A DNA stretch of 64,000 bases. Origin: Bugulina stolonifera (lineage: Eukaryota > Bryozoa > Gymnolaemata > Cheilostomatida > Bugulidae). Position 1 is the stretch's first letter. Each line of letters starts with the position of its first letter. Location: positions 28,086,429 to 28,150,428 of the forward strand of contig OW285187.1 of NCBI GenBank assembly GCA_935421135.1, given 5' to 3'. This document shows, piece after piece, positions 37,801 through 49,300 of this stretch. The position numbers and the translations under genes are program-made. The notes beneath the pieces were generated by a model, which saw only the letters and a list, made by a program, of their open reading frames with translations, made no database searches and was not told the origin of the DNA.

Positions 37801-40800
37801 ACAGTATAGGGCATAGGTGATATACTAACTATTAGAAGGTGTAGGTGATATACTAACTATTAGAAGGTGTAGGTGATATACTAACTATTAGAAGGCGCAG
37901 GTGATATACTAACTATTAGAAGGTGTAGGTGATATACTAACTATTAGAAGGTGTAGGTGATATACTAACTATTAGAAGGTGTAGGTGATATACTAACCAT
38001 TAGAAGGTGTACTGTAGGTGATATACTAACTATTAGAAGGTGTAGGTGATATACTAACTATTAGAAGGTGTAGGTGATATACTAACCATTAGAGGGTGTA
38101 GGTGATATACTAACTATTAGAAGGTGTAGGTGATATACTAACTATTAGAAGGTGTAGGTGATATACTAACTATTAGAAGGTGTAGGTGATATACTAACTA
38201 TTAGAAGGTGTAGGAGATATACTAACCATTAGAAGGTGTAGGGGATGGAGTACCAGATCTGAGGGGTTGTATCGAAGCTACAGGCTTCTTGGCAGCACTA
38301 GGCAGCTGCTTCTGAGCCAAGTGCTGGGCTATGCTTGTCTGGAGACTTATTATACATGTCAACCACTGAAACACAAACAGGTCATGTTATGCTATGTTCT
38401 AGCATAAGTACAGTGGGTCTATGCCAAGGTAAATATTTCAAGCCATAAATTTTCTAATGTGCATGAAAATAGATGCAGACGTATTTAAATTCATATATAT
38501 GCACTCAAACATACATTTAATGTACATAAAAATTACAATTATAGTCCTAGACGCAAAACAACAATCCTAGCAGGTAACAACCACAGTGCAGAATTAAAAT
38601 AGAAAAAGGGGAAGGATTGAAACAAAGGGTGATACTTGGGGAAACGAGAACATTGAATAAAAAACCGAAACGGAGAATATTGTTTAAGTAATTTGGTCAT
38701 AGCATGAACACACTGAACACACATGGAAAGACATAATTTTTCAGCTATTTTAGTTTTAGCATAGACACAAACAACACCTCCTACATTAATATATCTATAC
38801 GTATGGATTTGGTAGCAAATCATTATTGGAAAATACAATGCGTGTTGCACTGTTGCCAATTTATTAGTTAATATAAATTTGGATACTCCATTGCTGCCAT
38901 GCAATAATAATACGCGAGGTAAAATAATTAGTTTCAATATCAAAAAATAGACAGCAGAGTGGCATAGAGCCACTGTGCCTAGCTAAGGGATGCAGGTTTT
39001 GGGTTCAAGTCCACGGTGAAACATCCTTGGGTATTTTTAATGTTTTATTCACACAATATAAAGTAAATAGTAATGATTTCTATTACCAGCTTTATATTGT
39101 ATTAAAGAACCATGAAAATCTCTTCCAAGGGCTACCGTGGCCATAAGAAAATTCCAACCATGGAAAACCTCGGTATTCCAAAGGCTGGTTGCTTAACATG
39201 CCTCGTATCAACAATGCCATTCCTGACATAACTGCAGCGTGAGGGTATGAGCAGCGAACCTGCGACACTGAGGTTTACAAACCTGCCACATATTTCCTGC
39301 CCCCTCCAGTTAACCTTATCAAAAGCTACTAGTACTACTTGATGGTTAGCACAGTAGCACAAACACGTGATTGTAAGTGTGACTGAGGCGTAGCAGTCAC
39401 ACGGCTGAAGTGCTATACATACCTGTTCTTGTTCTTGCTCTGTAGCCAGAGATTCTTTTTGCTTGTCTACTTTGGACAGAGAAAGAGGCGCCCCATCAAT
39501 ATTCCCGTGCTCTGATGTTGATTTACTACCAGTATCCGCAGGACATGGAAGAGGTAGTGGATCCATAGGGTACCTGCAACAATAAGACAGGGTGTGCAAG
39601 TGCTCTGAGTGTAGACACAAGTTTTCTACTGACTTTTTATGCTACATGTCGCGTTAATCAGTTCCTTCAAATAATAACGAATGAAAATACTCACCTGAAA
39701 TTGTGGCACGTGAATAAATTAGAATAATAACAGGTTCGTAATGGTGTACATCACAGCTTGGTATAACACAACACCGAAAATCAGCAGTTCACATATTAAT
39801 TATAAGTTATACACCTAAAGGCACAGACGATTTAGACGATTAAATTACCCCCACCAGAGGGAGGTAACAGAGTAAATACCACCATACTTGTAATGGGCCC
39901 GTATAGCATCTGGTACGTCTATGGTTAGACGTCTACTTGCTGCCACTTTAGTCCTGAAGGGAGGATTCTGTCGATGAACTTTATTGAGGAAAGCCATTTT
40001 GACTGTATGCTGATCTACCGGACCACAGTACTTGTCATATAGTCTAATCTTATCTGTCACAGAACTGGTCGGCAGCATCTTCTCATCCTGTCGGGAAACA
40101 GACCATATAAAGTTATCTAGTAGGTCTATGGACAGTAATGCACATGAACATAATCTCTAACATGGTGCAAAACTTTGTGTTTCCATGTATCGTTCAAGGA
40201 CTTACTACCACAACATTAGCCTTAGTCAACAACTAGAACAAAAATGACTAAAAACAAAGAGTCTACAGAGGCGTGATTTGGTGCACCCATTTGATAGCTA
40301 TATAGGCCTACATATAGAGTATAGACATAGGAATATTGAATATGGACTTACAATGATATGTTCAGCATGGTTTGGACACATCCATCTACCTGTGGGTAGA
40401 ACAGTCAGTGGTGGATTCAGGCAATCCATGTGGAAGAGGAGGGGGCAATAGTCACACTGTATAAGTGGTGCGTGCCTGCAGTTTCTACAAGCAGTAAATC
40501 ATGATACCTCTACCCTGTAGACATGATTTCTCACATATGCCAAATACAAGTACATAACAGATAAAGTTACATGTATTTATGATACTTACTTGGAACACAT
40601 AAAGCAGATCTTTACTGGCAGAGGCACAATCCCATTATCCAACTCATGAGCTGCCTTCTTAATCGGAGGAGCTTTACCTTGATCTCTCCCATTGTACCTT
40701 CTTTTACTAGTTCCTGTAAAGTGAAAGTACAAATAATTTTACTGGAATCAGTAGCACAATAAACACTACAATGAACACCATTGATAATAACCGACAGACT

Positions 40801-42153
40801 AGAAATCAATCAAATCCAACGTTGTTGAAGTAGTGACAGTACAATCCTCCCAGTGTAAAACTTTATTTTATTTGGGTAACAAAATAAATTCAATTTTATA
40901 TATATTACCAGGCAGCTGGATGTGAGGTATGAATGATTTATGAATATCCATCTGGCCAGGGTTCATCATTTTTGCAGCTCTGGCTAAAGTCTGAAGAGGG
41001 TGCTCAGACAGCCCACCTAGCTCTGGTAAACCTGCTGGTAAGTTGGCATTTATTACCACTCTGCTATTATTAGCTGTGGCTGCCTAAAATAAAAAGAAAC
41101 ATATTAGAATCAATGGAATACAAACACCTAGCTAGCAATGGCCTTGTAATCTATAGATGAAACGTGAAACGAATGTGCGACATATATTAAATATACTGCA
41201 CTGAAGTACATGTATACTTCATACATCCTGTAATACATTGTACTATTGTAGAGGAGAGCATAGAATGACCGACCAACCTGTGTAGCTGCCATCTCTGCCT
41301 TACACTTGTGACAGAGCCATTCTCCCTTGGGTACATCTTCCTCTTCCAGCGGTGGATCACTATGGGGGATAGAATACTCTGTACAAAGGTGTGACATCAA
41401 GCAAAAACACAGACAGGCAGCAAACAGGCTAGACCAGTTAATATTTCCTTAGGACATTCAATCTGAACTACTCAGATTTCTGTAGCACAAACCTAATTGA
41501 CATACTTGGAAGAGTAGTACCATGAAAAAGTCAAATTTTGAAGGAACAGACCAACAAAGATTAGGTAATGGCAATACTTACTGACACTGAAGATGGAAAG
41601 CACACGGACACTTGTCACAGCAAAGCAGGTCTCCTCCCTCATGACAGCTGTCGCAGGTGTCATGGTTCTTACCAGGACGTACTTTGTATGCCTGGTTTGC
41701 CTCCCTCTCTGCTCTTCTTTGTCTCTTCAATGCCTCGTCACTCATAGGGGGAGCAATCATCTTCTGTATATGCTATAAACATATAATACAGAACTCAAAA
41801 TGAATAGTTACTCAATAATAAAACGACTGGCAATATCGACAACTACATATTGAGAAAATCTGTATTTGTATGCCTATAGGGGCCCTAAATCTTTCAGAGC
41901 TAAATGTATTTTAGCATAATTGCTATTGCTATTAAACATGCATTTGTTATTGTTGACTCAACATTAGCTAGTGTCTATTATGTACGTAGTATAAAAAATT
42001 AATCACAGTTTACAATAAGTGAAGCAAATAAAAACAGAGCAAATGAAGATGCTGTATACAAATGTAATGTGATCTCACCTCCATAACCGACCCTGACGAG
42101 GGTATGGAGTTAATATCAAACTCTCCACTTGCCATCTCAGGCTTATTTACTTC
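34862..42153 (-). CDS. PHF12: PHD finger protein 12 (Pf1), Sin3/HDAC corepressor subunit
   Basis: Coding exons: 42153-42079, 41763-41582, 41359-41278, 41083-40909, 40713-40590, 40484-40352, 40087-39888, 39573-39423, 38365-38227, 37567-37328, 37042-36959, 36770-36642, 36400-36222, 35708-35517 and 35113-34862 (TAA). From ATG 42135 the product is about 772 residues, against about 1,000 in vertebrates. PHD1 (~54-101) reads [16 protein letters not shown]...FHLQC...WLCHKC with all zinc ligands. PHD2 (~200-250) reads ICFMC...[13 protein letters not shown]...WMCPNH. Family-typical segments follow: [29 protein letters not shown], and an FHA-like domain (~566-745) with [23 protein letters not shown] and [13 protein letters not shown]. 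Known PHF12 tethers Sin3-HDAC and MRG15 to chromatin, so a nuclear role is inferred. The frame remains open upstream of the ATG in the first exon (EVNKPEM), so an extra 5' coding exon is possible. Confidence 0.95.
36472..36527. repeat. Short hairpin element (GGAGTCGTTCTCTC ends)
   Basis: TTTTGGAGTCGTTCTCTC pairs with GAGGGAACGACTCCAGAA across a loop of about 20 nt, inside a PHF12 intron. Its ends resemble the other dispersed small hairpins in this window. Confidence 0.65.
36533..36622. repeat. ~27-bp tandem repeat, three copies
   Basis: ATTCTAGTGCATTACAAATA plus AAGAT-type spacers occurs three times in tandem, next to the short hairpin element in a PHF12 intron. Confidence 0.85.
36792..36903. 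repeat. ~37-bp tandem repeat, three copies
   Basis: Three imperfect copies of a unit containing ATGTGACAAGTATAGTCAGG and TGTGTGAGCAA. The array starts about 20 bp upstream, in gene sense, of the acceptor of PHF12 exon 36770-36642. Confidence 0.85.
37814..38245. repeat. 28-bp minisatellite (15 copies) containing a PHF12 splice donor
   Basis: Unit on + strand: GGTGATATACTAACTATTAG plus AAGGTGTA. There are fifteen copies, one with a short insertion. Read on the PHF12 strand, the unit is the last bases of exon 38365-38227 (CACCTTCTAATG) followed by its donor GTTAGTATATC. The array is therefore an amplified exon-intron junction. Copies 7, 10 and 15 (copy 15 being the exon edge) have G at the last exon position; the others have A. 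Confidence 0.93.
38968..39030 (+). mobile_element. Possible tRNA-derived SINE fragment
   Basis: GGGTTCAAGTCC is a good RNA polymerase III B box, preceded by CACTGTGCCTAGCTAAGG. That resembles the CACTGTGCTAGG of the copies at 10466 and 17910, but in the opposite orientation. It lies in a PHF12 intron. Short and degenerate. Confidence 0.4.
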
Positions 42154-42275
42154 CTGTGGAAGAAGTTTGCAGCTTAGTAGTATAAGCAACGCTAAACTGA
42201 AGAAATTTCCTTCAAATACAAAGAGTACATACATGTAGGCCTATATAAATATGAATATTCAGCCCTACTATAATA

Positions 42276-42295
42276 GGGGGGGGGGGGGGGGGGGG
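42276..42295 (+). repeat. Uninterrupted run of 20 G
   Basis: A G20 homopolymer about 120 bp upstream of the first recognised PHF12 exon, extreme in this AT-rich window. It could be promoter-proximal, but the length could also be affected by sequencing or assembly. Confidence 0.95.
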
Positions 42296-42419
42296 CGTAC
42301 ATTAACCACTTCAACATTAAGATGATCCTAATGAATATGATTAAACAGATAGACTATTATAATTGTACATATCCAACCTATATATATATATATAGGTTTT
42401 TACATTATAATAATACAGG

Positions 42420-43310
42420 CCTAGGGCTGAACCAAGGAGTAAGAAGTGAAGGAGGCTCGTCTTTGAAAACTTGTATAATTTATATTACTATCTAACTTCC
42501 GGTGTGCGATGTGCTTCTCTGGTACTCGGAAACTTTGTGTCAAGATTGTAAGAGCTATTCAAAAATATTAAAATTAACACAAAGCTTCCAATCTAACTAT
42601 TTTTATCCAAATAATAGATAAACATACTAAGCTTTCAATTCGCTCAATATAAACCACTTCAAAGTCTCTTCAATTAAAGTTGTTATTGTATAAAGTCCGG
42701 CTTTGGTTAAAAATCTGCGCTCTGAACACATGTCTACACGCTATAAGTGTAACAACTGTGTCCAACCCACCATAATTTATTTACATGTAGAGTCAAACTT
42801 GCTGAAGTTGGTAGGCTATAATTAAAAATAAAATCTTGACTATTTCATAAAAAATAAATTACAAATTCAAATTCTAGGAAAACACGCTAAATCTGTGTGA
42901 CACTTTTTCTCCCTATGAATTCTTATTAGCTAACACCAAATGCTAAAGTAATAGCTGAGATTCTAGTAAAGTTGGAAGGCTGGTAAGTGAGCTACTGCAA
43001 CAGCCCTTAATAAATGAAAATAATGCTATATAACCTATGTTACTTCACATGAGTTTGTCATCGCAAGAAAGTATTATCAATGTGATTGGCTACAATCACA
43101 GTGACATGTTTAGCGCCAAACTCTGCTATCACAATAATATTAGTAGAATTTGTCTTAATATTAATATACTGGCAAAGTTGTCCGCTCTCTGCAGTGAATA
43201 TTCAGCAACTCAACTAAACACATTTAGATACCGAAGCGCACATCGAACACAGATATCTCAAAGACGAGCCTCCTTCTCTTCTTACTCCTTGGCTGAACAG
43301 ACAGTAGAAA
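42420..43310. mobile_element. Inverted-repeat element upstream of PHF12
   Basis: The segment at 42426-42465 (GGCTGAACCAAGGAGTAAGA...CTCGTCTTTG) recurs inverted at 43256-43298. Further inverted similarity lies around 42500-42530 and 43215-43245 (TGTGCGATGTGC type). The interior is not obviously palindromic. This fits an ~0.9-kb non-autonomous element with inverted ends. Target duplications were not resolved. Confidence 0.65.
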
Positions 43311-43526
43311 CAAGGCCTATGATGAAATTAAAATTATTTTCATACGATGTGATCATTTGAAGATATTTTATTGGTGAATATTATAGTTCAATTATTATAG
43401 GCCTAGGTATTATTTTCAAAATAATACTTAAGCCTATAACAATTCAAGTGTAAACAATAATTAATAACAATCAATTGCAAAATGAATTTGCGATTAATTG
43501 TTATCAATTATTATTATAATTTTATA

Positions 43527-43674
43527 GATTGTGGCCTTAAAGCCATGCTGGCTTGCATGACTTCAAGAACTTTTAATGAGGCACAGGAGCAATTGTGGCT
43601 GGATGCTCTTCCTAACACCATCGTGACCGGGATTCGAACCTGAAACTTTCAGCATTCTAACCACTCGGCCATGA
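43527..43674 (-). mobile_element. tRNA-derived SINE with clear A and B boxes
   Basis: On the - strand the head reads TGGCCGAGTGGTTAG (A box) and GGTTCGAATCC (B box), spaced as in a Leu/Ser-like tRNA. A body with GGAAGAGCATCCAGCCAC and an AT-rich tail follow. The head drifts from a foldable tRNA and the non-tRNA body is attached, so this is a SINE rather than a tRNA gene. Confidence 0.8.
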
Positions 43675-43857
43675 TAATTATGTAAGTACATTATAATAAA
43701 TAAAATAGTAATTGTCATTACTACACTAATTTATAGTTACATATTTAATATTAATATTAAATTATAATTATTGACTTTTGAAAGTTTAAATAGTAAAATA
43801 GTAAGTATAGTAATTAACAGTTTTTATCTTAGGTTCATCACAACAGCACCAGCACAG

Positions 43858-43883
43858 GTTAAATAAATAAATAAATAAATAAT
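43858..43883. repeat. (TAAA)n microsatellite
   Basis: Five to six uninterrupted TAAA units in intergenic DNA. Confidence 0.9.
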
Positions 43884-44773
43884 TGATTTGAATCAAACTG
43901 AACTAAAAGCGAGGCTTGGACATTTGTCTGATTTGGTTTAAAACAGAAAAGAGTTAGAGTCAGAGTGCAGTTAATTCATTAATCTTAGTAATAGCTGTAT
44001 TGTATACAGTGTAAAGATTTTATTTGATTTTCCGTAATAAAGCCCACAGATATCAATTTAAACGAAAGTGCTGGCGGAGTCCTACCTCATCTGAGGTAAA
44101 AAAAATGACAAACAAATCATAATTAAAATTAAAAATAATAATTTCATGTTCCCACCCGATCAGACTTTCGAAAACCTTCCTTTCTCACCTTTTATGTAGA
44201 ACCAATTCCTATCATATCGCAGTATATGTGGAGGGTTTGTGCCATATTCACACGTTAACCTTATTTGTATCGGAAATTATTCACCTTTATTGTTGATAAA
44301 ATAGCAGATTTCAACTCTTAGACTAACGATAGGCCAATCGCAGAAAAGCTGCAATTTAATTAGCTAAGATCTACTATTACGAATTACGCGGGATGTATAG
44401 CACGTGTCCAAGCCTGCACTAGTAATGCATAGACTATTCTTTCTGCAGCTGTTGGCAAAAATAGTAACATCCTATTTAGTTATCAAATATCCAAAGGTCA
44501 CCATTCACCAGCACAGTATATAAAGGATAGTGGATGCAGTCTGTGACTTACTATAGATTTGGTTCAATAGAGTTTTCTGCTTTTATAAGTTATTTTTCGT
44601 ATTAAATGCTTGTTTATTGTTATGTCTACAATATGTCATTAGTTGCATTATAGTTTTTTTTTGGTTGGAAGAAATTTAGGTTGGTGATCTCGAGATCTGG
44701 CCATATAGATCTATCAGAGCTTCAAGTTAACTGTAAGTATAGGCTCGCACTGTATGGCTATGTTTGTCATATC

Positions 44774-44985
44774 CACAGTGAAGCACAGCTATCAGCAAAC
44801 TTCATTTAAACAAAATGCATGGAGTTGGATCTTTTGTGTCAAACTATATGTTGTGTAAATATAGCTAAAATACCGTAGTATAATCATATGATTCTACTTC
44901 AGTATTTCAGCTATATTTACACAAAAAAATCCAACTCCATGTATTTTGTTTAAATGAAGTTTGCTGATAGCTGAGCTCCACTGTG
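44774..44985. mobile_element. 212-bp hairpin MITE-like element
   Basis: Arms of about 90 bp, from CACAGTGAAGCACAGCTATC inwards, pair with the inverted copy ending in CACTGTG, including CAAACTTCATTTAAACAAAA and ATCCAACTCCATG. A short unpaired centre separates them. No coding capacity. Target duplication uncertain. Confidence 0.85.
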
Positions 44986-45331
44986 TATTATAATCATAAT
45001 GAATCATAAAAGTCATGTGCATGTAAGGTTTGTTGCTAGTGGTGTTTTTGTTGTACATACCATTGTTATACTGGTGGTTGTATTTGAAAAAAAGTATTGT
45101 GTTATGTAACCCAGCGTAATTGTTTTGTATTCATACATTGTAGTTATCATACCATGTCTGTTATTAGCAGGTGCCCAGTGGAAGCTCATCATGGACATAG
45201 GCTATTATAGCTACTTTGGCTATATATAAGAAGAAAAGTTTTATGATATTGTATAATTTTAGCAGATGTATTGTTTCATGTATCTCTATATAACTTTGAC
45301 TGCTGAGAAAATGAACGTCAGAGGTCAGAGG

Positions 45332-46163
45332 CATACTTGCCAAGTCTTCCGATTTAGGCCAATACTCCAGGTTTTGAAACCCTGCTCTCCGTTTAATAAA
45401 AGCTCCCTATTTCCCCCAGATTTTCGATAAATTTATGGCTTCTAGCGAAAAATCTTAACTAATCCAATAAATATAATCCCCAATGGTATTTCACTAGGTG
45501 TCTTCGCAAACTAAACTTCAAACCCAGGCCGATTTGCGAAAATATTTTCCGGCACACATCTGTCACAGGGTCGCGAACACACCGGCCTGGGCCAAAAGCA
45601 AAATCTTCGTTTTGCAAAGAAAATCAGGTGTGCCGATGAGCTAGGGATGGTTTCGTCCGGCCAAGCAAAGTCCCAGGCCAAAAGCCCTTCTGACCTGGGT
45701 CGGACGGCCATCTTGTGATTTTTGTTTTGCGACCCAAGTCCATCCAAGAGGTCGCGAAGACACCTATAACCCCAGTTACTAAGGAAACTCATTCAGAACA
45801 CGGCATATAATGCAAGTGGGGTATTTCTGTGCCTTGCAGGTCATGGTGTTAGAAAACGCATTTCAACTTGCAAGCATATCTCTTTAGCATGAAGCAACCA
45901 CTCAATCTACTAATTAGTATATAATAGGATACTTACTTAATTAGTAATAGTGATAGTGATAGGTTGCTGGATTGCTGGTTGCAGTATTGGATAATTATAA
46001 ATATTTCTACATGTACTTTGTACAACAAGCGAAACATTTGACTATTTGTAATGTCAAGTTGCAGAAATATATATGGGTACATTAAACTTTTTTGGCTGCA
46101 TGGGTAGCCCTTTCGTATGCCCCAATCCTCCCCATTTGAAGCAGTACTAACTTGGCAAGTATG
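45332..46163. mobile_element. Non-autonomous DNA transposon (~830 bp) with 14-bp TIRs
   Basis: CATACTTGCCAAGT at 45332 is matched by its exact complement ending at 46163. The flanking 8-mers (GTCAGAGG / GTTGACGG) match only partly, so no clean target duplication can be claimed. The element contains a second, nested hairpin element at 45495-45766. It ends about 150 bp before the transporter's first coding exon. Confidence 0.7.
45495..45766. mobile_element. Nested MITE with GGTGTCTTCGC TIRs and TA flanks
   Basis: TA-GGTGTCTTCGC on the left and GCGAAGACACC-TA on the right, 272 bp apart. The interior is GC-richer than its surroundings and internally repetitive (CAGGCC and GGCCTGGG motifs inverted). 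TA flanks fit a Tc1/mariner-type target duplication. It is inserted inside the element spanning 45332-46163. Confidence 0.75.
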
Positions 46164-46310
46164 GTTGACGGTCCATTGAGGATGGATCTCTCACCTGCTT
46201 GCTAAGTTATAATATATGAATGTATAATTTATATTAATGTACACAAAGGGTTGCTATTTAAATGCATAAATTATAACTGTATTTGTAGCAGTGGATTCCT
46301 GTCAGTCACC

Positions 46311-49300
46311 ATGGGCAGGTATAGCGGTAAATCATGCAGTATTTTAACCATGTTACTCCTCACCACCACCTTCCTTCTCGTCGAGATTATCGTAGGACAT
46401 ATTTCTAACTCCCTGGCTCTGGTTGCTGATGCTTTCCATATGCTGAGTGATACGATGGCACTAGTTGTTGGTCTGCTGGCAGTAAAGGTAACATTCTTGC
46501 ACATATTTATTGTTATATTTGCGTTATAGTATCTCACAGATATTGCTGTAATAAATACATGTGTGAATGCTCAATCTCCTGTATAAGGAATATTACTATA
46601 TAGTCTCGAGTATATACACTTGTGCATCAAATGATGAGTATATAATAGTGATGTACTGTTTTAGACTACTTGTTGACATGTATTGTAAACAAAAGCTAGC
46701 ACAGTTCGTGAATAGTTGTAGTTATATGACACAGTGGCGATAGATGGATCCAAAATGTAGGCATACTTGGATCTAAATTTAGCCTTTAAATGCAAGGCTA
46801 CTCCCTAGACCACATGCTGATAAACATCAGCTGTTACAATACATACAACACGTACAAATACAACAATATACAGCACATCCAACTCTATGTAACACACAAC
46901 AACATAATATAGCACTTACGACGCGTTTACACAACACGTATAACATACAACAATATACAGCACATCCAACACGTCACGATAACACTTAGCAATAAAGCCT
47001 TAAAACAGATTTGAAATGTGTGGAGAGCCAAGCTGTTTCACAATAAATAAAATTATAACCCGAGGCTTCATAATAAAGTACATCTGGGCCATTCCATGGG
47101 GACTGATCAAATTTGCGTGCTGGCCCGACTCAGATTCTTTTGAAAATTTGCAGGTAGAAAGAGCACCCTTGAATTAGTGGGAAACCATCAATCTTTTTTC
47201 TATTTGACCCCTGTGGTTCCGGCAGCAGCTCGTTGAAAAGTGGGAAAATGTGGTGGGGACAACTCCAAATAGAGTTTTTTGAAATTCCTGAACATTCAAA
47301 TTATCACTGTGGCCACTGTATGATACTTGGAGCTGTAATTTTTGTTACATAGATACTTTCATATACGTGCTTCAGTTTCATTACTCATTCAAGTCTGTGT
47401 GATCAACATATTGAGTGTCAGAGGTCACCGAAAACACCTCTCGGAGCTAGCTTGACCCAAGTTCACCGAAAATCGACCAAATAAACACTGCTGGATTTGA
47501 TGAAAAGAAGGTTGTTATACAATAACTAAGGATTAGAGATGCTCAACGCAAGGGTAAATAAATTTTTGAGAATAAAAAACACTTTCCAAAATAAACTATA
47601 TGGCGACAGCGGCTCAAATTCAACATGGCCGTCGTCCGAGTTGGCGTTTTGGGGCGTTATCCAAGGCTAAATCTACTAAACTTAGTAGTGAAAATTAATG
47701 GTGAAAATGTTGCTATATATACAATTCACACCTGTAGATTCCATTTCTGCAATAAAAACTTTGTCTTTTTGGGTCTAAAAGGCTGAATTCTCAGATTCAA
47801 ATTTTACATACATTCGCTATAATATAGTGACTATATCGCCAATGCAGTTAATTGGCTATGGCCATAGAGGTCAGTCAAGACTTAATTTGAGGTACAATTT
47901 GGGACTTGGCCTGGTTATACAACCTTATTTGTGAAGAAAAATGGGTGAAATCCTTTTTAATAGCGCAAACATGCAGTTTTGGTAACTTTACCATGACTCG
48001 TCCTTTCACACGTTTGTTAAATTAGATACGATAGCTAAGCTAAGCAGTATTTCAAGGTGTGACTTATACCAAGTATTGCTTAGTGAAAAAGAAGGTGAAG
48101 AAAATGATGCTCCATGGAACTAAGGCTTCTTTAATCGGTGGGTGAGGCTGAGGGGTTAAAAGTTATTTAAACTAGTTCAAGACAAATTTTGGTGTCACCA
48201 TTAGTTATCAAATTCTAATCAAATATATACATGTACATGCATAACTATAATAGCCACAGCCCACGAACAATAACTTTTGACAATTTGTGTATATATTTAC
48301 ATGTAGCTGACAATTAAGCCGGTGTTTGCTAATTAGCTCCAAAAATATCTTTTTGGTCCTATATAAATGACCACAACTAAGATAAGTGGTGCGACATGCA
48401 TTAACTTTTAATCAACAGAGTAATCAAAAATATGGTTTTGTGAGACTTACTTTTAGTTGTACCTAACAAGTTGAAATTATATTACAGGTGTTCGCCTGTT
48501 TCCAAGGGTAATAATGTTTAATGTACTTGCTAGCATCACCTCGCCAAATTTACCGTCCCTTATACCGACAACTTGATTTTCAATCAAGATAGTTTTGACC
48601 CTTCGAAAGACAAAACCGCTTATCCGAAAAAAATTGCGCTCAGTAAATAAAAGAAGAGCAGATCTCACCTTTCTAAGTGCAGACAACCATTTTGACCTGG
48701 CCATAATAATTGTTATACTATGGACTATGGAGATTTAATCTCTTCAAGTAAACACTGCACAACACTTAAACTTGAAAAGGAACTATTCACATATTATGAA
48801 CAAAAAGTATTTTTGAAGCTATTAGTAAAGACTGGTTTAATTGCAAGCAAAAAGTATATATAAATCTGTCAAAAACTATTGTTTGTGGGCTGTGGCTATA
48901 ATTTTGCATGTATATTTTTGATTAGAATCTGATAACTAATGGTGACCCCAAAATTTATCTTGAGCTAAAAACATCACCTCACCCACTGATTAAAGAAGCC
49001 TTAGTTCTATGGAGCTCCATCTTCTTCCCCTTGCTTTTCATTAAACAACACTTGGTTAAGTCTGACATGGAAATGTTGCTTAGCTTAGTTATTCTGCCTC
49101 ATTTAACAAACGTGTGAAAGAAGGAGTAATGGCAAAGTTAACAAAACTGCATGTTTAGGCTATTAAAACCCATTTTTTTCACAAAGTAGGTTGCATAACC
49201 AGGTCAAGTTCCAAATTGCACCTCAAATTAAGTCTTGACTGACCTCTATGGCCATAGCCAATTAACTGCATTGGCGATATAGTCACTATATTATAGAGAA

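Larger units (their letters stand above)
42154..46310. other. Head-to-head intergenic interval between PHF12 and the zinc transporter
   Basis: About 4.1 kb that should hold both promoters and 5' UTR exons. It is dominated by the repeats listed separately: G20 run, inverted-repeat element, SINE, TAAA microsatellite, 212-bp hairpin and nested transposons. The CAG-like acceptor just before ATG 46311 (TTTGTAG) suggests that the transporter has an untranslated upstream exon in this interval; I could not place it. Confidence 0.6.

Noticed and set aside
38539..38973. 144-codon - strand ORF in a PHF12 intron
   Set aside because: Cysteine/hydrophobic-rich chance translation of AT-rich DNA; no recognisable motif, and PHF12 splices across it.
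43037..43360. 107-codon + strand ORF upstream of PHF12
   Set aside because: Runs across one arm of the inverted-repeat element and shows no protein-like pattern.
43620..43672. Genuine tRNA gene with Leu/Ser-like boxes
   Set aside because: The acceptor stem does not close, and a non-tRNA body and AT-rich tail are attached; a SINE explains it better.
45511..45792. 93-codon - strand ORF
   Set aside because: Falls inside the nested MITE; its openness comes from the GC-rich internal repeats.
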